NCBI GenBank assembly: GCA_965369995.1
Contig: CBDURO010000006.1
Span: 1-64,000 of the forward strand
Reading direction: 5' to 3'
Source of the DNA: JAHJCW01 sp965369995
GTDB lineage: Bacteria; Fidelibacterota; Marinisomatia; Marinisomatales; JAHJCW01
DNA: 64,000 nucleotides
Of this stretch, positions 7,549 to 16,847 are shown in pieces. The position numbers and the translations under genes were made by a program. The notes beneath the pieces are model-generated. The model was not told the origin of the DNA, did not search any database, and saw only the letters and a list, made by a program, of their open reading frames with translations. How positions within the stretch are numbered: position 1 is the stretch's first letter; every line of letters begins with the position of its first letter.

Positions 7549-7992
7549 TTATGATACCTTAATTTCAATTTCCTTTGGTTTAACTTCTTCAGCTTTTGGT
7601 ACTTTAACAGTAAGCACGCCATCCTTAAATAAAGCGGTAATTTTGTCAGCAATTACTTGATCCGTTAATTGGAAGCTACGTTTAAAAGCTCCGTAACGTC
7701 TTTCAGTGCGACAATAATTTTTATTCTCGTCCTTTCTATCAATTTTTCTTTCACCACCAATTGTTAGCATATTCTCTTTGATATTAATGCTAATATCTTT
7801 TTTAGTGAGACCGGGCAGATCAGCGATTACAACAAAAGCATCGTTATCTTCAGCAATATCTATTGCCGGAGTCCAATCGGTTAATTCAGTATCTTCAAAA
7901 CGATCACCAAAAAAGTCGCTTGTTAAGCGATCCCATTCTGCAAATGTTGGCATCATTCTTTGTCTTACCGGATTCCATCTAATTAAAGTCAT
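7549..7992 (-). CDS. Small heat-shock protein, Hsp20/alpha-crystallin family
   Basis: At 147 residues this is the usual bacterial Hsp20 length. The opening MTLIRWNPVRQ and the WTPAIDIAEDNDAFVV entry to the alpha-crystallin domain are typical, as are ADLPGLTKKDI and FKDGVLTVKVPK. The C-terminal IEIKV gives the IxI motif that docks oligomers. The protein should hold unfolding proteins in a refoldable state in the cytoplasm. AGGAG precedes the ATG. Upstream lies an inverted repeat with a sigma-54-like element, and downstream an intrinsic terminator, so this is probably a single-gene transcript. Confidence 0.93.
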   Translation of the reverse strand: MTLIRWNPVRQRMMPTFAEWDRLTSDFFGDRFEDTELTDWTPAIDIAEDNDAFVVIADLPGLTKKDISINIKENMLTIGGERKIDRKDENKNYCRTERRYGAFKRSFQLTDQVIADKITALFKDGVLTVKVPKAEEVKPKEIEIKVS

Positions 7993-8040
7993 TATGTTTT
8001 CTCCTATTTAATTATAAAAAATTTCAAATTCACTTATACT

Positions 8041-8106
8041 ATTACAATCGCTGTGCCAAACTAAATATCTTGAATAAATAGCAGAATTAATTGTCATATT
8101 GGCACA
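8041..8106 (-). promoter_or_regulatory. Inverted TGTGCCAA repeat with sigma-54-like element upstream of hsp20
   Basis: TGTGCCAA at 8052-8059 is repeated as TTGGCACA at 8099-8106, a perfect 8-base inverted pair 39 bases apart. On the minus strand the first arm reads TTGGCAC, then five bases, then TTGT. This resembles the -24/-12 sigma-54 pattern but lacks the GC at -12. Transcription from it would start about 40 bases before the hsp20 ATG. It could equally be a repressor operator. Confidence 0.35.
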
Positions 8107-8252
8107 ACAGGTGAAGACAGTGCGATAAGTATGTCATTATTGCATAGACTAAATTATTATTAGATAAATATAAATTAGTATAGAAAATTGAATGAATAAT
8201 TTCATTAGAAACAATAAACCACTTAATTTCCGTACTTATTTAAGGAATGAAA

Positions 8253-9473
8253 ATGGAAAAATTAGCATTATTCGGCGGTAAACCAGTTCGAACCAAGCCG
8301 TTTCCAAATTGGCCACTCGTCACAGAAGAATTGAAAAAGCAAGTAATCAATACAATGGAGACAGATTCATTAGGTGTTGGAAGTAATATTATAAAGCAGT
8401 TTGAGGAAAAGTATGCTGATTTTCATGATGCAAAATATTGCTTAAGTACAAGTTCCGGTACTACTGCTATCTGGGTGTGTCTTAAAGCCGCAGGTGTAAA
8501 AGCAGGCGATGAAGTTATACTTCCTCCTTATACATTTATTGCGACCGGTTCAGCAATATTAATGGCAAATGCCATACCTGTTTTTGTTGATGTGGATCCG
8601 GAAACATTTAATATGGATCCCGCAAAGCTTGAAGCAGCTATAACCGATAAAACTAAAGTGATAATGCCCGTACATATTGCCGGAAATCCTGCGGATATGG
8701 ATGCAATTTTACAAATTGCTAATAAACATAATATAAAAGTAATTGAAGATGCTGCTCAGGCGCATGGCGCAGAATGGGATGGTAAAAAGGTAGGAGCGCT
8801 TGGATTAGGAGGTATATTTAGCTTTCAAACTTCCAAAAATCTTTCTGCCGGTGAGGGTGGTGCAATTGTTTCCAATGATAAAGATTTTATGGATGCTTGT
8901 TATTCTTATGCCAATTGCGGTCGAGTGCGGGGAGGTGAGTGGTATGAGCATCAATATTTAGGCGGAAATTTCCGATTGAACTCGATGGCGGCAAGTTTGT
9001 TATTAGCACAGCTTGATACAATTGAAAGCTATATGGTATTGCGAGATAAAAACTGTAAAATTTTGGATGATGCAATATCAAAAATTGATGGATTGACTAT
9101 TACAAAAATGTATCCAAAAACATCGCGTAGCGCTAATCATTTGTATCTTTTACGATATAATAAAGATAAATTTAATGGAATTCCACGCGAAAAATTCTTT
9201 AAAGCAGTGCAAGCTGAAGGAGTTTATACCTATTCTGGTTACACACCTTTGTACCGTGAGCGATTGTTTGCGGTTGATTCTAAGGAATATCCATGGTTAG
9301 AAGGGATAAATTATAAAGATATGAATTTCCCTGTTACGGAAAAACTATGTACGGAAGAAGCAGTTTGGTTAAAACAGAATCATTTGTTAGGAACTAAAGA
9401 CGATACTAATGATATAATTATGGCTTTTAAAAAAGTGACCACTGCAATGAAAGAAGAACCGAATCTATTTTAA
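8253..9473 (+). CDS. DegT/DnrJ/EryC1/StrS-family PLP aminotransferase
   Basis: This is a 406-residue fold-type I aminotransferase. The opening EKLALFGGKPVRTKPFPNWP is a hallmark of this family. The Schiff-base Lys is in SFQTSKNLSAGEGG (Lys195 from the chosen start), with EDAAQAHGAEW (the PLP-holding Asp) before it. Members transaminate keto-sugars or cyclitols for surface polysaccharides or antibiotics; the substrate here is unknown. The first ATG at 8247 overlaps the ribosome site AAGGA, whereas the ATG at 8253 has it six bases upstream, so I start there. tldD follows after 28 bases. Confidence 0.88.
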   Translation: MEKLALFGGKPVRTKPFPNWPLVTEELKKQVINTMETDSLGVGSNIIKQFEEKYADFHDAKYCLSTSSGTTAIWVCLKAAGVKAGDEVILPPYTFIATGSAILMANAIPVFVDVDPETFNMDPAKLEAAITDKTKVIMPVHIAGNPADMDAILQIANKHNIKVIEDAAQAHGAEWDGKKVGALGLGGIFSFQTSKNLSAGEGGAIVSNDKDFMDACYSYANCGRVRGGEWYEHQYLGGNFRLNSMAASLLLAQLDTIESYMVLRDKNCKILDDAISKIDGLTITKMYPKTSRSANHLYLLRYNKDKFNGIPREKFFKAVQAEGVYTYSGYTPLYRERLFAVDSKEYPWLEGINYKDMNFPVTEKLCTEEAVWLKQNHLLGTKDDTNDIIMAFKKVTTAMKEEPNLF

Positions 9474-9501
9474 AATAAATATAATCAACAAGATAATCAA
9501 T

Positions 9502-10938
9502 ATGACAAAACAATTACAAAATTTATTAAATGCCGTTGACATTCCTGCAGATTGGATCGGCTTGCGGGAAGTTGATGAGCGAACAACAGTTCGTTTCATA
9601 AGAGACAGTCATCCGCAGACGAACACGCGAACAAAAACCCATGGAATAATGGTGGAAGTCTTAGCTGATGGACAATTTGGATACGTTGGTACGAATGATA
9701 TTAGTAAAAATGGTATCCAAAAAGCCGCAGAAAAAGCCTATCAACAAGCAAAATTAGCTGCTAAATATGCCATCCATTCTTTTACTGATGCGGCAAGACC
9801 AAAAGCAATTGGTTCTTACAATTCGCCTTATAAAAATGCGTTTAATGATTCATCAGCTGGTGTATTGAATGATTTAATGATTAAGGCAAGTAAGGTTCTA
9901 AAAGTCTCGGACAAGGTGATTAGTACAAATGCATTTGCACAGATTGTTGAATCTAAACACGGATTTGTCAGCTCAAATGGAAGTGATATTTCTCAAGATT
10001 TTCTGTTGGTAACATTTGATTTGGTGGCAACTGCACAGGATGGAACTAATATCAATACTCGCTCAGCCGGCGGATTAAGAGGACTGTCGCAACAAATTGG
10101 AGCGGAATTATTTGATGAAAAATGGATTTTGCGCAAAGCGAAGGAAATCGGTGAACAGGCGGTTGAATTAACAACTGCTGAAGAATGTCCAACCGGAATA
10201 ATGGACTTAGTATTGGCTCCCGACCAAATGATGTTACAAATCCACGAAAGCGTAGGGCATGCATTAGAAGTTGACCGAATTCTCGGAGATGAAAGAAATT
10301 ATGCAGGTTGGAGTTTTGTAAAATTAGACGATTTTGGAAAACTACAATATGGTTCAAAATTGATGAATGCCACCTATGACCCAACCTATACCGGTCAATT
10401 TGCTTCTTTTGGATTTGATGACGGCGGATTAAAGGCTGATAAGGAATATTTAATAAAAGAAGGATTATTAGTACGTGGTTTGGGCGGCAAGGAAAGCCAA
10501 ATTCGTTCCGGTGTTCCCGGTGTAGCAAATTTCCGGGCAAGCTCATGGAATCGAGTACCGGTTGATAGAATGGGTAATATAAATTTGGAACCAGGCGATT
10601 CAACTTTTGACGAAATTATTTCTTCAGTTGAAAAAGGCGTTTACATGGAAAGTAACCGTTCATGGTCTATTGATGATTATCGGAATAAATTTCAATTTGG
10701 CTGCGAATATGGAAAATTGATTGAAAACGGAAAATTAACCAAAACCGTTCGGAATCCAAATTATCGTGCAATTAGCAATCCATTTTGGAATAGTCTGGCA
10801 ATGATTGGTAATAAAGATACTTTTAAAATGTATGGAACTCCATATTGCGGAAAAGGAGAGCCCAGCCAAGTCATTCGAGTTGGACATGCCTCTCCGGTAT
10901 GTTTATTTAAAGATGTTGCCATTTTTGGCGGCGCCTAA
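9502..10938 (+). CDS. tldD: TldD-family metalloprotease subunit
   Basis: This 478-residue protein carries the TldD zinc motif HESVGH (His248, Glu249, His253), followed by ALEVDRILGDE. TldD pairs with TldE (PmbA) to form a protease that digests unfolded peptides through a narrow tunnel. In E. coli it matures microcin B17 and degrades CcdA. The tldE gene lies 17 bases downstream, so both halves are probably co-expressed. The C-terminal CGKGEPSQ and HASPVCLFKDV are conserved family stretches. No peptide-antibiotic gene is visible nearby, so a general clean-up role is more likely. Confidence 0.9.
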   Translation: MTKQLQNLLNAVDIPADWIGLREVDERTTVRFIRDSHPQTNTRTKTHGIMVEVLADGQFGYVGTNDISKNGIQKAAEKAYQQAKLAAKYAIHSFTDAARPKAIGSYNSPYKNAFNDSSAGVLNDLMIKASKVLKVSDKVISTNAFAQIVESKHGFVSSNGSDISQDFLLVTFDLVATAQDGTNINTRSAGGLRGLSQQIGAELFDEKWILRKAKEIGEQAVELTTAEECPTGIMDLVLAPDQMMLQIHESVGHALEVDRILGDERNYAGWSFVKLDDFGKLQYGSKLMNATYDPTYTGQFASFGFDDGGLKADKEYLIKEGLLVRGLGGKESQIRSGVPGVANFRASSWNRVPVDRMGNINLEPGDSTFDEIISSVEKGVYMESNRSWSIDDYRNKFQFGCEYGKLIENGKLTKTVRNPNYRAISNPFWNSLAMIGNKDTFKMYGTPYCGKGEPSQVIRVGHASPVCLFKDVAIFGGA

Positions 10939-10955
10939 TAGGAAGTTAAGTTATT

Positions 10956-12278
10956 ATGGAAAAAATATTTAACAAGATAAGTGATCGAATTTATTCGGAT
11001 TTAAAAACCGGTGAACACCTTACGTTATCATTACAGGGTGAAAATAGCCAATTTATTCGAATTAATAATGCTAAAATTCGTCAAACAGGATTGGTGAACA
11101 ATACTGATATATCATTCGATTTCATTTATGATAAGCGTAATTGCCAAGGACAGATTACATTGAGCGGTGATTTAGACATTGATTATCGACATGCAGCTGA
11201 CGAATTGAATCGCTTACGAGCGGAAATTGTGCAATTACCGGAAGATCCATTTGTTGTTTTACCGGAAAATACCGGTTCAACCCGTGAAAGTAAAAGTGCC
11301 AATGGATTAGATACTGATAAAGCAGTTGAGGCATTACTTCCAGTTATGGCAGGAGTTGATTTGGTTGGAATTTGGTCTTCCGGAAGAATATTTAGCGGCA
11401 GCAGTAATTCAGCCGGACAGGAACATTGGTTCGAAACCGATACTTATTCGCTTGATTTTTCACTCGTTAATAAAGACCATAAAATGGTAAAGGGTACATT
11501 TGCGGGCAGTGATTGGGATCAGTCTAAATATGAAGTCTATATCAAGGATGCCAAACAAAAATTACAATTGATGAATAAAAAACCGGTAAAAATGAAACCG
11601 GGGAAATACCGCACTTGGTTTGAATCAAAAGCGGTAGCTGATTTTCTTTCAATGTTTTCTTGGCAGGGAGTGAGTGAGGCGAATATCAGGCAGGGTAACA
11701 GCGCATTTATTAGAATGCGTAATGAAGGCACAAAACTTTCTCCACTATTTTCTCTAAATGAAGATTTCCGCCCCGGGTTAGTCCCGCGTTTTAACGAAAG
11801 AGGAGAGATTGCTCCGGAAATTCTATCGATTATCGATAAAGGAAATCTCGCAAATACGATGGTCAGTTCACGGACTGCCAAAGAATATAAAGTTGAATCT
11901 AACAATGCAAGTGGAGAGGAAGTTTTGCGAGCCACTAAAATGGCAATCGGCTCACTTACCGAAGAAAACGTTTTGCAAAAATTAGGTACTGGACTATTCC
12001 TATCCAATTTACACTACTTGAATTGGAGTGATAATATTGGTGGAAGAATCACCGGATTGACGCGCTACGCTTGTTTTTGGGTAGAAGATAGCGAGATTGT
12101 TGGACCTATCGAAACTATGCGCTTTGATGACACTATTTATAATCTGTTTGGCGGTGAACTTGAAGCAGTAGGAGATAATGTAAAAATAAATCCCGAGGTT
12201 GAAACTTACGAAGGTCGCCAGTACGGAAATATCACTTGTCCGGGTATGCTTGTTAAATCTTTTAAGTTGACGTTATAA
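10956..12278 (+). CDS. tldE: TldE/PmbA-family partner subunit
   Basis: This 440-residue PmbA/TldE-type protein lacks the HExxxH zinc motif found in the preceding gene, as expected for the non-catalytic partner. Family marks include FSGSSNSAGQEHWFE in the middle and the C-terminal region with GGRITGLTRYACFWVEDSEIVGPIE, which forms part of the peptide tunnel. It should assemble with TldD in the cytoplasm. It is immediately downstream of tldD on the same strand. A G/C hairpin follows the stop. Confidence 0.88.
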   Translation: MEKIFNKISDRIYSDLKTGEHLTLSLQGENSQFIRINNAKIRQTGLVNNTDISFDFIYDKRNCQGQITLSGDLDIDYRHAADELNRLRAEIVQLPEDPFVVLPENTGSTRESKSANGLDTDKAVEALLPVMAGVDLVGIWSSGRIFSGSSNSAGQEHWFETDTYSLDFSLVNKDHKMVKGTFAGSDWDQSKYEVYIKDAKQKLQLMNKKPVKMKPGKYRTWFESKAVADFLSMFSWQGVSEANIRQGNSAFIRMRNEGTKLSPLFSLNEDFRPGLVPRFNERGEIAPEILSIIDKGNLANTMVSSRTAKEYKVESNNASGEEVLRATKMAIGSLTEENVLQKLGTGLFLSNLHYLNWSDNIGGRITGLTRYACFWVEDSEIVGPIETMRFDDTIYNLFGGELEAVGDNVKINPEVETYEGRQYGNITCPGMLVKSFKLTL

Positions 12279-12306
12279 TATTTTCCCCCTCTATCCTTCG
12301 GATATC

Positions 12307-12324
12307 TCCCCCTATTTTGGGGGA
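12307..12324. terminator. Stem-loop after tldE
   Basis: TCCCCC and GGGGGA pair perfectly around the loop TATTTT, 29 bases past the tldE stop. The T-run that normally completes an intrinsic terminator is missing, so its role as a terminator is uncertain. Confidence 0.45.
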
Positions 12325-12374
12325 AGAATTAATGTGGGTGTATTTAATAATGAGATTGCTTTGCTAAACTTGCA

Positions 12375-12887
12375 ATGACAAATAAAAAAAATATGAAAAA
12401 ACTTACACTAATCCGTCATAGTAAATCCTCTTGGGATGATCCATCTTTAGCAGACTGGGAACGTCCGTTAAAAAACCGTGGTAAAAAAGATGCTTTGTTG
12501 ATCGGTTATAAGTTAAAAGAAGAAGAGATTATCCCGGATAAAATCATATCAAGCTCGGCAAAGCGAGCCTATGATTCAGCCAAACGTATTGCTGAATGCA
12601 TCAAATATCCTGAAAATAAAATTGCAATCACTGATGACATTTACTTAGCAGGAATACCTCAATTAGTTCAATTAATCCAGAATTTGAAAGATAAATGGAA
12701 ACATGTATTCCTATTTGGACATAATCCATATTTTACTGAATTACCCAATTTATACGGTAAAAATAAGATTTTAAATTTGCCTACAACCGGAGTATATCAA
12801 ATATCTTTCAAGTGCAATAAATGGGCTGATATATCTCTGGATAATGGAAAAAATACTTATTTTCTTACGCCAAAGATGTTGAAGTAG
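12375..12887 (+). CDS. sixA: Phosphohistidine phosphatase, SixA type
   Basis: This 170-residue histidine phosphatase opens with LTLIRHSKSSW, in which RH is the catalytic RHG-type motif (His15). ERPLKNRGKKDA, SSSAKRAYDSAKR and the late GHNP, with the second catalytic His, are all as in SixA. SixA-type enzymes remove phosphate from phosphohistidine on proteins such as HPt domains. The ATG at 12393 is a reasonable alternative start, as the first six residues are unconserved. Neither start has a strong ribosome site. A decayed copy of this gene's 3' end lies at 19337-19408. Confidence 0.88.
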   Translation: MTNKKNMKKLTLIRHSKSSWDDPSLADWERPLKNRGKKDALLIGYKLKEEEIIPDKIISSSAKRAYDSAKRIAECIKYPENKIAITDDIYLAGIPQLVQLIQNLKDKWKHVFLFGHNPYFTELPNLYGKNKILNLPTTGVYQISFKCNKWADISLDNGKNTYFLTPKMLK

Positions 12888-12898
12888 AATTACGTATT

Positions 12899-13339
12899 TT
12901 ATTCTACTTTTGTTTCAAATACTTTCTGCATCTGAAACAAATTACCACAATTAGGGCACTTATCAATATTACTTGGTCTAGTGTTTCTCGTTAGATGGAT
13001 TAAGACATGGTTTACTTCCCAACATTTAGAACAGAATGGATTTCCAGTTGGACTACCTTTTTCATCTTTTTCATAGTACGCATCGCGATATCTTACAATA
13101 TCTGCCTTAATTTTTAACGTATCATTTAAATTTTTGATTTGTTGTTCTTTATCTGAAATTGTCTCACGTAGTTCACTGATATATATTCTTAGTTCTGATA
13201 GAGATTCTGTTAATTCAGCAAACTTTAAATTGTATTCGGCTGATTCAAGTTTTTGCCCTGCATCTCGGATAACTTTTAATATCTCAGATGCCGATTTTAT
13301 TGCAGTAAAAGCTGCTGAAATTGATGAAATATCAGACAA
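12899..13339 (-). CDS. Coiled-coil protein with C-terminal zinc ribbon, unknown function
   Basis: I do not recognise a named family for this 146-residue protein. Residues about 5-80 are heptad-rich and contain no proline, ending in DKEQQIKNLNDTLKIKADI, a probable coiled coil. The C-terminal part has two knuckles, FCSKCWE (Cys103, Cys106) and CPNCG (Cys128, Cys131), which would bind one zinc. DAYYEKDEKG between them recalls small orphan proteins common in accessory DNA. It is convergent with sixA, 11 bases away, and transcribed alone. A role in nucleic-acid or protein binding is only a guess. Confidence 0.7.
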   Translation of the reverse strand: MSDISSISAAFTAIKSASEILKVIRDAGQKLESAEYNLKFAELTESLSELRIYISELRETISDKEQQIKNLNDTLKIKADIVRYRDAYYEKDEKGSPTGNPFCSKCWEVNHVLIHLTRNTRPSNIDKCPNCGNLFQMQKVFETKVE

Positions 13340-13477
13340 TATTTGCCTCCAATTTTTATTTTAATAATAATAACATATTTAGAATGTATCAGTTAAGATA
13401 GTAGTAAAATTAACACAAAACCACCTAATTTCTAACATCCAATATCTAATATCAAATATCAAAATCAAGAGCAAAAT

Positions 13478-16400
13478 ATGATCAAAAAAACACTACTATT
13501 ATTATTTCCCCTATTTTTATATGCACAAATACACCACGAAATAAATGCTACAATAAATCCAAGTGATTCATTTATTGATGTTACAGATATTATAACTATA
13601 CCTGAATCACAATTAAAGGATGGATTAGAATTCAAACTGCATTACGCCTTGGAAGTTGAAGATAATGAAATAATCACCAAACTTGCTGGAACAGTTGATG
13701 CGGAAGATATCGGTATGGATAAAGATGATGTTGGATCTGAGAATGCTCTAAAACTCAATGTTTATCAAATCAATATTCCAAGTGGTCATTCCGGTGAATT
13801 GAAATTAGCATTAAAGTACAACGGAAAGATCGATTCACCCGTTGAGCAGAGTGATGAAAACTATGCCAGAGGTTTTAGTGAATCACCAGGTATAATTTGG
13901 GAGAAGGGTGTTTATCTTGCCGGTTCAACATACTGGGTGCCTCATTTCAATGATGAATTGGTTTATTTCAATTTAACCACTACCGCACCAATCGACTGGA
14001 AAACAGTTACAGTCGGAAAGAGAACTTTAGATGAAAACGGTGTAAGTACTCACATCGACAAATGGGAATCCCCAACTCCGCAAGAGGAAGTGTTTCTCAT
14101 TGCTGCGCCGTTTAGCGAATACTCATACCCAATGGGCGCTGTAACAGCTTACGCTTTCCTCCGTACGCCGGATGAGGGTTTAGCAAATAAGTATTTAGAA
14201 ACTACGGCACAGTACATGGAAATGTATCGTAAGTTGGTTGGACCTTTCCCTTATACAAAATTTGCACTTGTAGAAAACTTTTGGGAAACCGGTTATGGGA
14301 TGCCCTCTTTCACTCTTTTGGGTGAGAAAATAATTCGGTTCCCGTTTATTTTGCATTCATCATACCCGCATGAATTGCTGCATAATTGGTGGGGAAATTC
14401 GGTCTATGTTGATTTTGAAACCGGCAATTGGTGCGAGGGTATTACCGTATATATGGCGGATCATCTCATTAAAGAACAGCGCGGCCAAGCCGATGAATAC
14501 CGCCGAGCAACTTTGCAGAAATATACAAACTATGTAACGCCGCAGAGCGATTTCCCAATTAACAAGTTTCTTTCCCGGCACGATGCCCCGAGCGAATCTG
14601 TTGGATATGGAAAAAGCTCTATGTTTTTCCATATGCTTAGACAAAAAGTCGGTGATGAATTATTTGTGAAAGGCTTTCAGAAATTTAACAGAGATAACAA
14701 ATTTAAACGTGCATCCTTTGATGATATAAGAATTGCATTTGAAGAAGTTACCGAACAAGGTTTTAAATGGTTCTTCGAACAATGGATTGATAGAACCGGA
14801 GCTCCGGAAATTGTTTTAGAAAATGTAAAAGTAAAATCAATCCGTGATTTTAGCAATGTATCATTCACGCTAAAGCAAATTCAAGATGATGATGTGTTTT
14901 ATCTTGATGTTCCAGTAACAATCGTTACAGAAAATGGCACACACTCTGAAATAGTTGAAATGAATGAGAAAGAAGTTAGGTATAGTATTTCCGTTAAAGA
15001 TAAACCACTAAAACTGTTGATTGATCCTCAGTTTGATCTATTCAGGAAATTGGATCCGAGAGAGACTCCGCCAACTTTTACCAAGGCATATGGGGCTGAT
15101 CAAACTTTGATCATTTTACCAAATGAGGATAGTAAGGATTACCATATTTACAAAGATTTTTCTGATTTATGGATAGATGGGAATGAAGACAAATTTACGA
15201 TTGAATCACAGGATGATGTTGATAAACTCCCAACTGGCAAAGCTGTTATGCTTCTTGGTCTAGATAACAAATTTGCATCAGTTGTTAATAATGCTATTAA
15301 GGAATATGATTCTGAATTACTTATGAATAGCGTTAGATATGGTAAGAGAGAGATTACTTCCGATGATAATAGTTTCTTTATTTCAATAGTTAATCCTAAT
15401 GATTTGAAAGCAGTTATCACATTACTTTCAATCGGGAATAAGGATGCTGTTGATGGATTGAACAGGAAACTTCCACATTATGGCAAATACAGTTACCTTG
15501 CATTTTCTGGAAGTGAGCCTACCAATATTGATAAAGGGCAGTGGTCAGTAAACAATTCTCCATTGATCTATAACATTGATCCATCTGCAGCTGATATTGA
15601 AGTAAAACTGGAAACTCGTAAAGCGCTTGCGATGTTAGCTCCCGTATTTTCTGCTGACAGAATGATGGAAGTTGTTACCTATCTTGCTTCAAATGACTTA
15701 AAAGGTAGGGGAATTGGTACTCCGGAAATTGATGAAGCAGCAAATTACATTGCCAATAAATTTGAAGAATATGGTCTTCAAACCGGAAGTGATGATGGGA
15801 CATATTTTCAGCAATGGACTCAGGATGTACTTGATAGGAAGAATGTAAAATTAAAAAATGTTGTTGGAATTATTCCCGGAACGAATCCTTATCTTGCTGA
15901 AGCGGTTGTTGTATCAGCTCACTACGATCATCTCGGATTTGGATGGCCCGATGTGAGAAAAGGGAATGAAGGAAAAATTCATAATGGTGCTGATGATAAC
16001 GCAAGCGGTATCGCAGTAATGTTAGAGCTTGCAAAAACACTTGGAAAAACTCATAAACCGGCGAGGACGATTATTTTCATCGCATTTACTGCGGAAGAAT
16101 GTGGTTTGGTCGGCTCACGTTATTTTGTTAATAATTACAATAAATTCCCAATAAATGAAATCTTGGCAAACTTAAATATTGACACAGTTGGAAGATTATT
16201 CGGCAAAAAATTAATGGTCTTAAACAGTAATTCTGCTCGTGAATGGAAATTTATATTTATGGGTACAGATTTTACTACCGGAGTTGTATCAGAACTAATT
16301 ACACAAGATTTGGATGCGAGTGACCAAATGGCATTTATTGAAAAAGGTGTTCCCGGCGTTCAATTGTTCTACACTGGTGTTGGTTCAGATTATCATAGGC

Positions 16401-16831
16401 CTGAAGATGATGCCGATAAAATCGATGCTGATGGATTGGTTAAAGTAGCAACCGTTTCACGCGAAGTATTAGAATATCTTGCTGAAAGAGAAGATCTAAT
16501 GACTTTTACCGGCAAAGCAATAAGTGGTAAACCAACAAAACCTCAAATGAATAAAAAGAGTGGTGAAAGAAAAGCAGCTACCGGTCTAATGCCTGATTTT
16601 GTCTATTCCGGCGAAGGCGTAAAGATTGCCGGTGTTTCCGAGGATTCTTCGGCAGATAAAGCCGGTTTGCTAAAAGGAGACGTGATAACAGCATTTAATA
16701 GTAAACCGGTAAAAAACTTAAAGGATTATTCCAACTATCTAAAAGAACATCAACCAGGTGATACGATTGCATTTACTATTAACAGAGACGGTGAAAAGAA
16801 AGAGGTAAAAATTACTTTATCTGAAAGATAA
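13478..16831 (+). CDS. Secreted multidomain peptidase: M1 aminopeptidase, M28 peptidase and PDZ domain
   Basis: This 1117-residue protein begins with a signal peptide (KKTLLLLFPLFLYAQ). Residues about 15-500 form an M1 peptidase with HELLH (298-302) and the third zinc ligand Glu320 in NWCEG, 18 residues on, plus YGKSSMFFHML behind it. A linker module of unknown fold spans about 510-700. Residues about 725-1010 are an M28 zinc peptidase: His815 in SAHYDHLG, Asp839 in GADDNASG, Glu873/874 in TAEECG, an NLNIDTVG Asp and a final SDYHRPED His. Residues about 1035-1117 form a PDZ domain. Both catalytic sites look intact. It probably degrades peptides outside the inner membrane. Confidence 0.9.
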   Translation: MIKKTLLLLFPLFLYAQIHHEINATINPSDSFIDVTDIITIPESQLKDGLEFKLHYALEVEDNEIITKLAGTVDAEDIGMDKDDVGSENALKLNVYQINIPSGHSGELKLALKYNGKIDSPVEQSDENYARGFSESPGIIWEKGVYLAGSTYWVPHFNDELVYFNLTTTAPIDWKTVTVGKRTLDENGVSTHIDKWESPTPQEEVFLIAAPFSEYSYPMGAVTAYAFLRTPDEGLANKYLETTAQYMEMYRKLVGPFPYTKFALVENFWETGYGMPSFTLLGEKIIRFPFILHSSYPHELLHNWWGNSVYVDFETGNWCEGITVYMADHLIKEQRGQADEYRRATLQKYTNYVTPQSDFPINKFLSRHDAPSESVGYGKSSMFFHMLRQKVGDELFVKGFQKFNRDNKFKRASFDDIRIAFEEVTEQGFKWFFEQWIDRTGAPEIVLENVKVKSIRDFSNVSFTLKQIQDDDVFYLDVPVTIVTENGTHSEIVEMNEKEVRYSISVKDKPLKLLIDPQFDLFRKLDPRETPPTFTKAYGADQTLIILPNEDSKDYHIYKDFSDLWIDGNEDKFTIESQDDVDKLPTGKAVMLLGLDNKFASVVNNAIKEYDSELLMNSVRYGKREITSDDNSFFISIVNPNDLKAVITLLSIGNKDAVDGLNRKLPHYGKYSYLAFSGSEPTNIDKGQWSVNNSPLIYNIDPSAADIEVKLETRKALAMLAPVFSADRMMEVVTYLASNDLKGRGIGTPEIDEAANYIANKFEEYGLQTGSDDGTYFQQWTQDVLDRKNVKLKNVVGIIPGTNPYLAEAVVVSAHYDHLGFGWPDVRKGNEGKIHNGADDNASGIAVMLELAKTLGKTHKPARTIIFIAFTAEECGLVGSRYFVNNYNKFPINEILANLNIDTVGRLFGKKLMVLNSNSAREWKFIFMGTDFTTGVVSELITQDLDASDQMAFIEKGVPGVQLFYTGVGSDYHRPEDDADKIDADGLVKVATVSREVLEYLAEREDLMTFTGKAISGKPTKPQMNKKSGERKAATGLMPDFVYSGEGVKIAGVSEDSSADKAGLLKGDVITAFNSKPVKNLKDYSNYLKEHQPGDTIAFTINRDGEKKEVKITLSER

Positions 16832-16847
16832 AATGCTGGAGTAACTT

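Noticed and set aside
8012..8252. CIRCE heat-shock element before hsp20
   Set aside because: The TTAGCACTC/GAGTGCTAA pair is not present; the inverted repeat there has a different core.
10052..10603. A 183-codon open frame on the minus strand inside tldD
   Set aside because: It lies wholly opposite a well-conserved gene, has no ribosome site and no family match. Other long antisense frames (11537-12007 in tldE, 42461-42970 across rplD) were rejected for the same reason.
13426..13470. Repetitive CCAATATCTAATATCAAATATC-type stretch before the M1-M28 gene as an operator
   Set aside because: Units are short and irregular. Similar low-complexity text occurs in other gaps (about 6450-6486), so it gives no specific regulatory signal.
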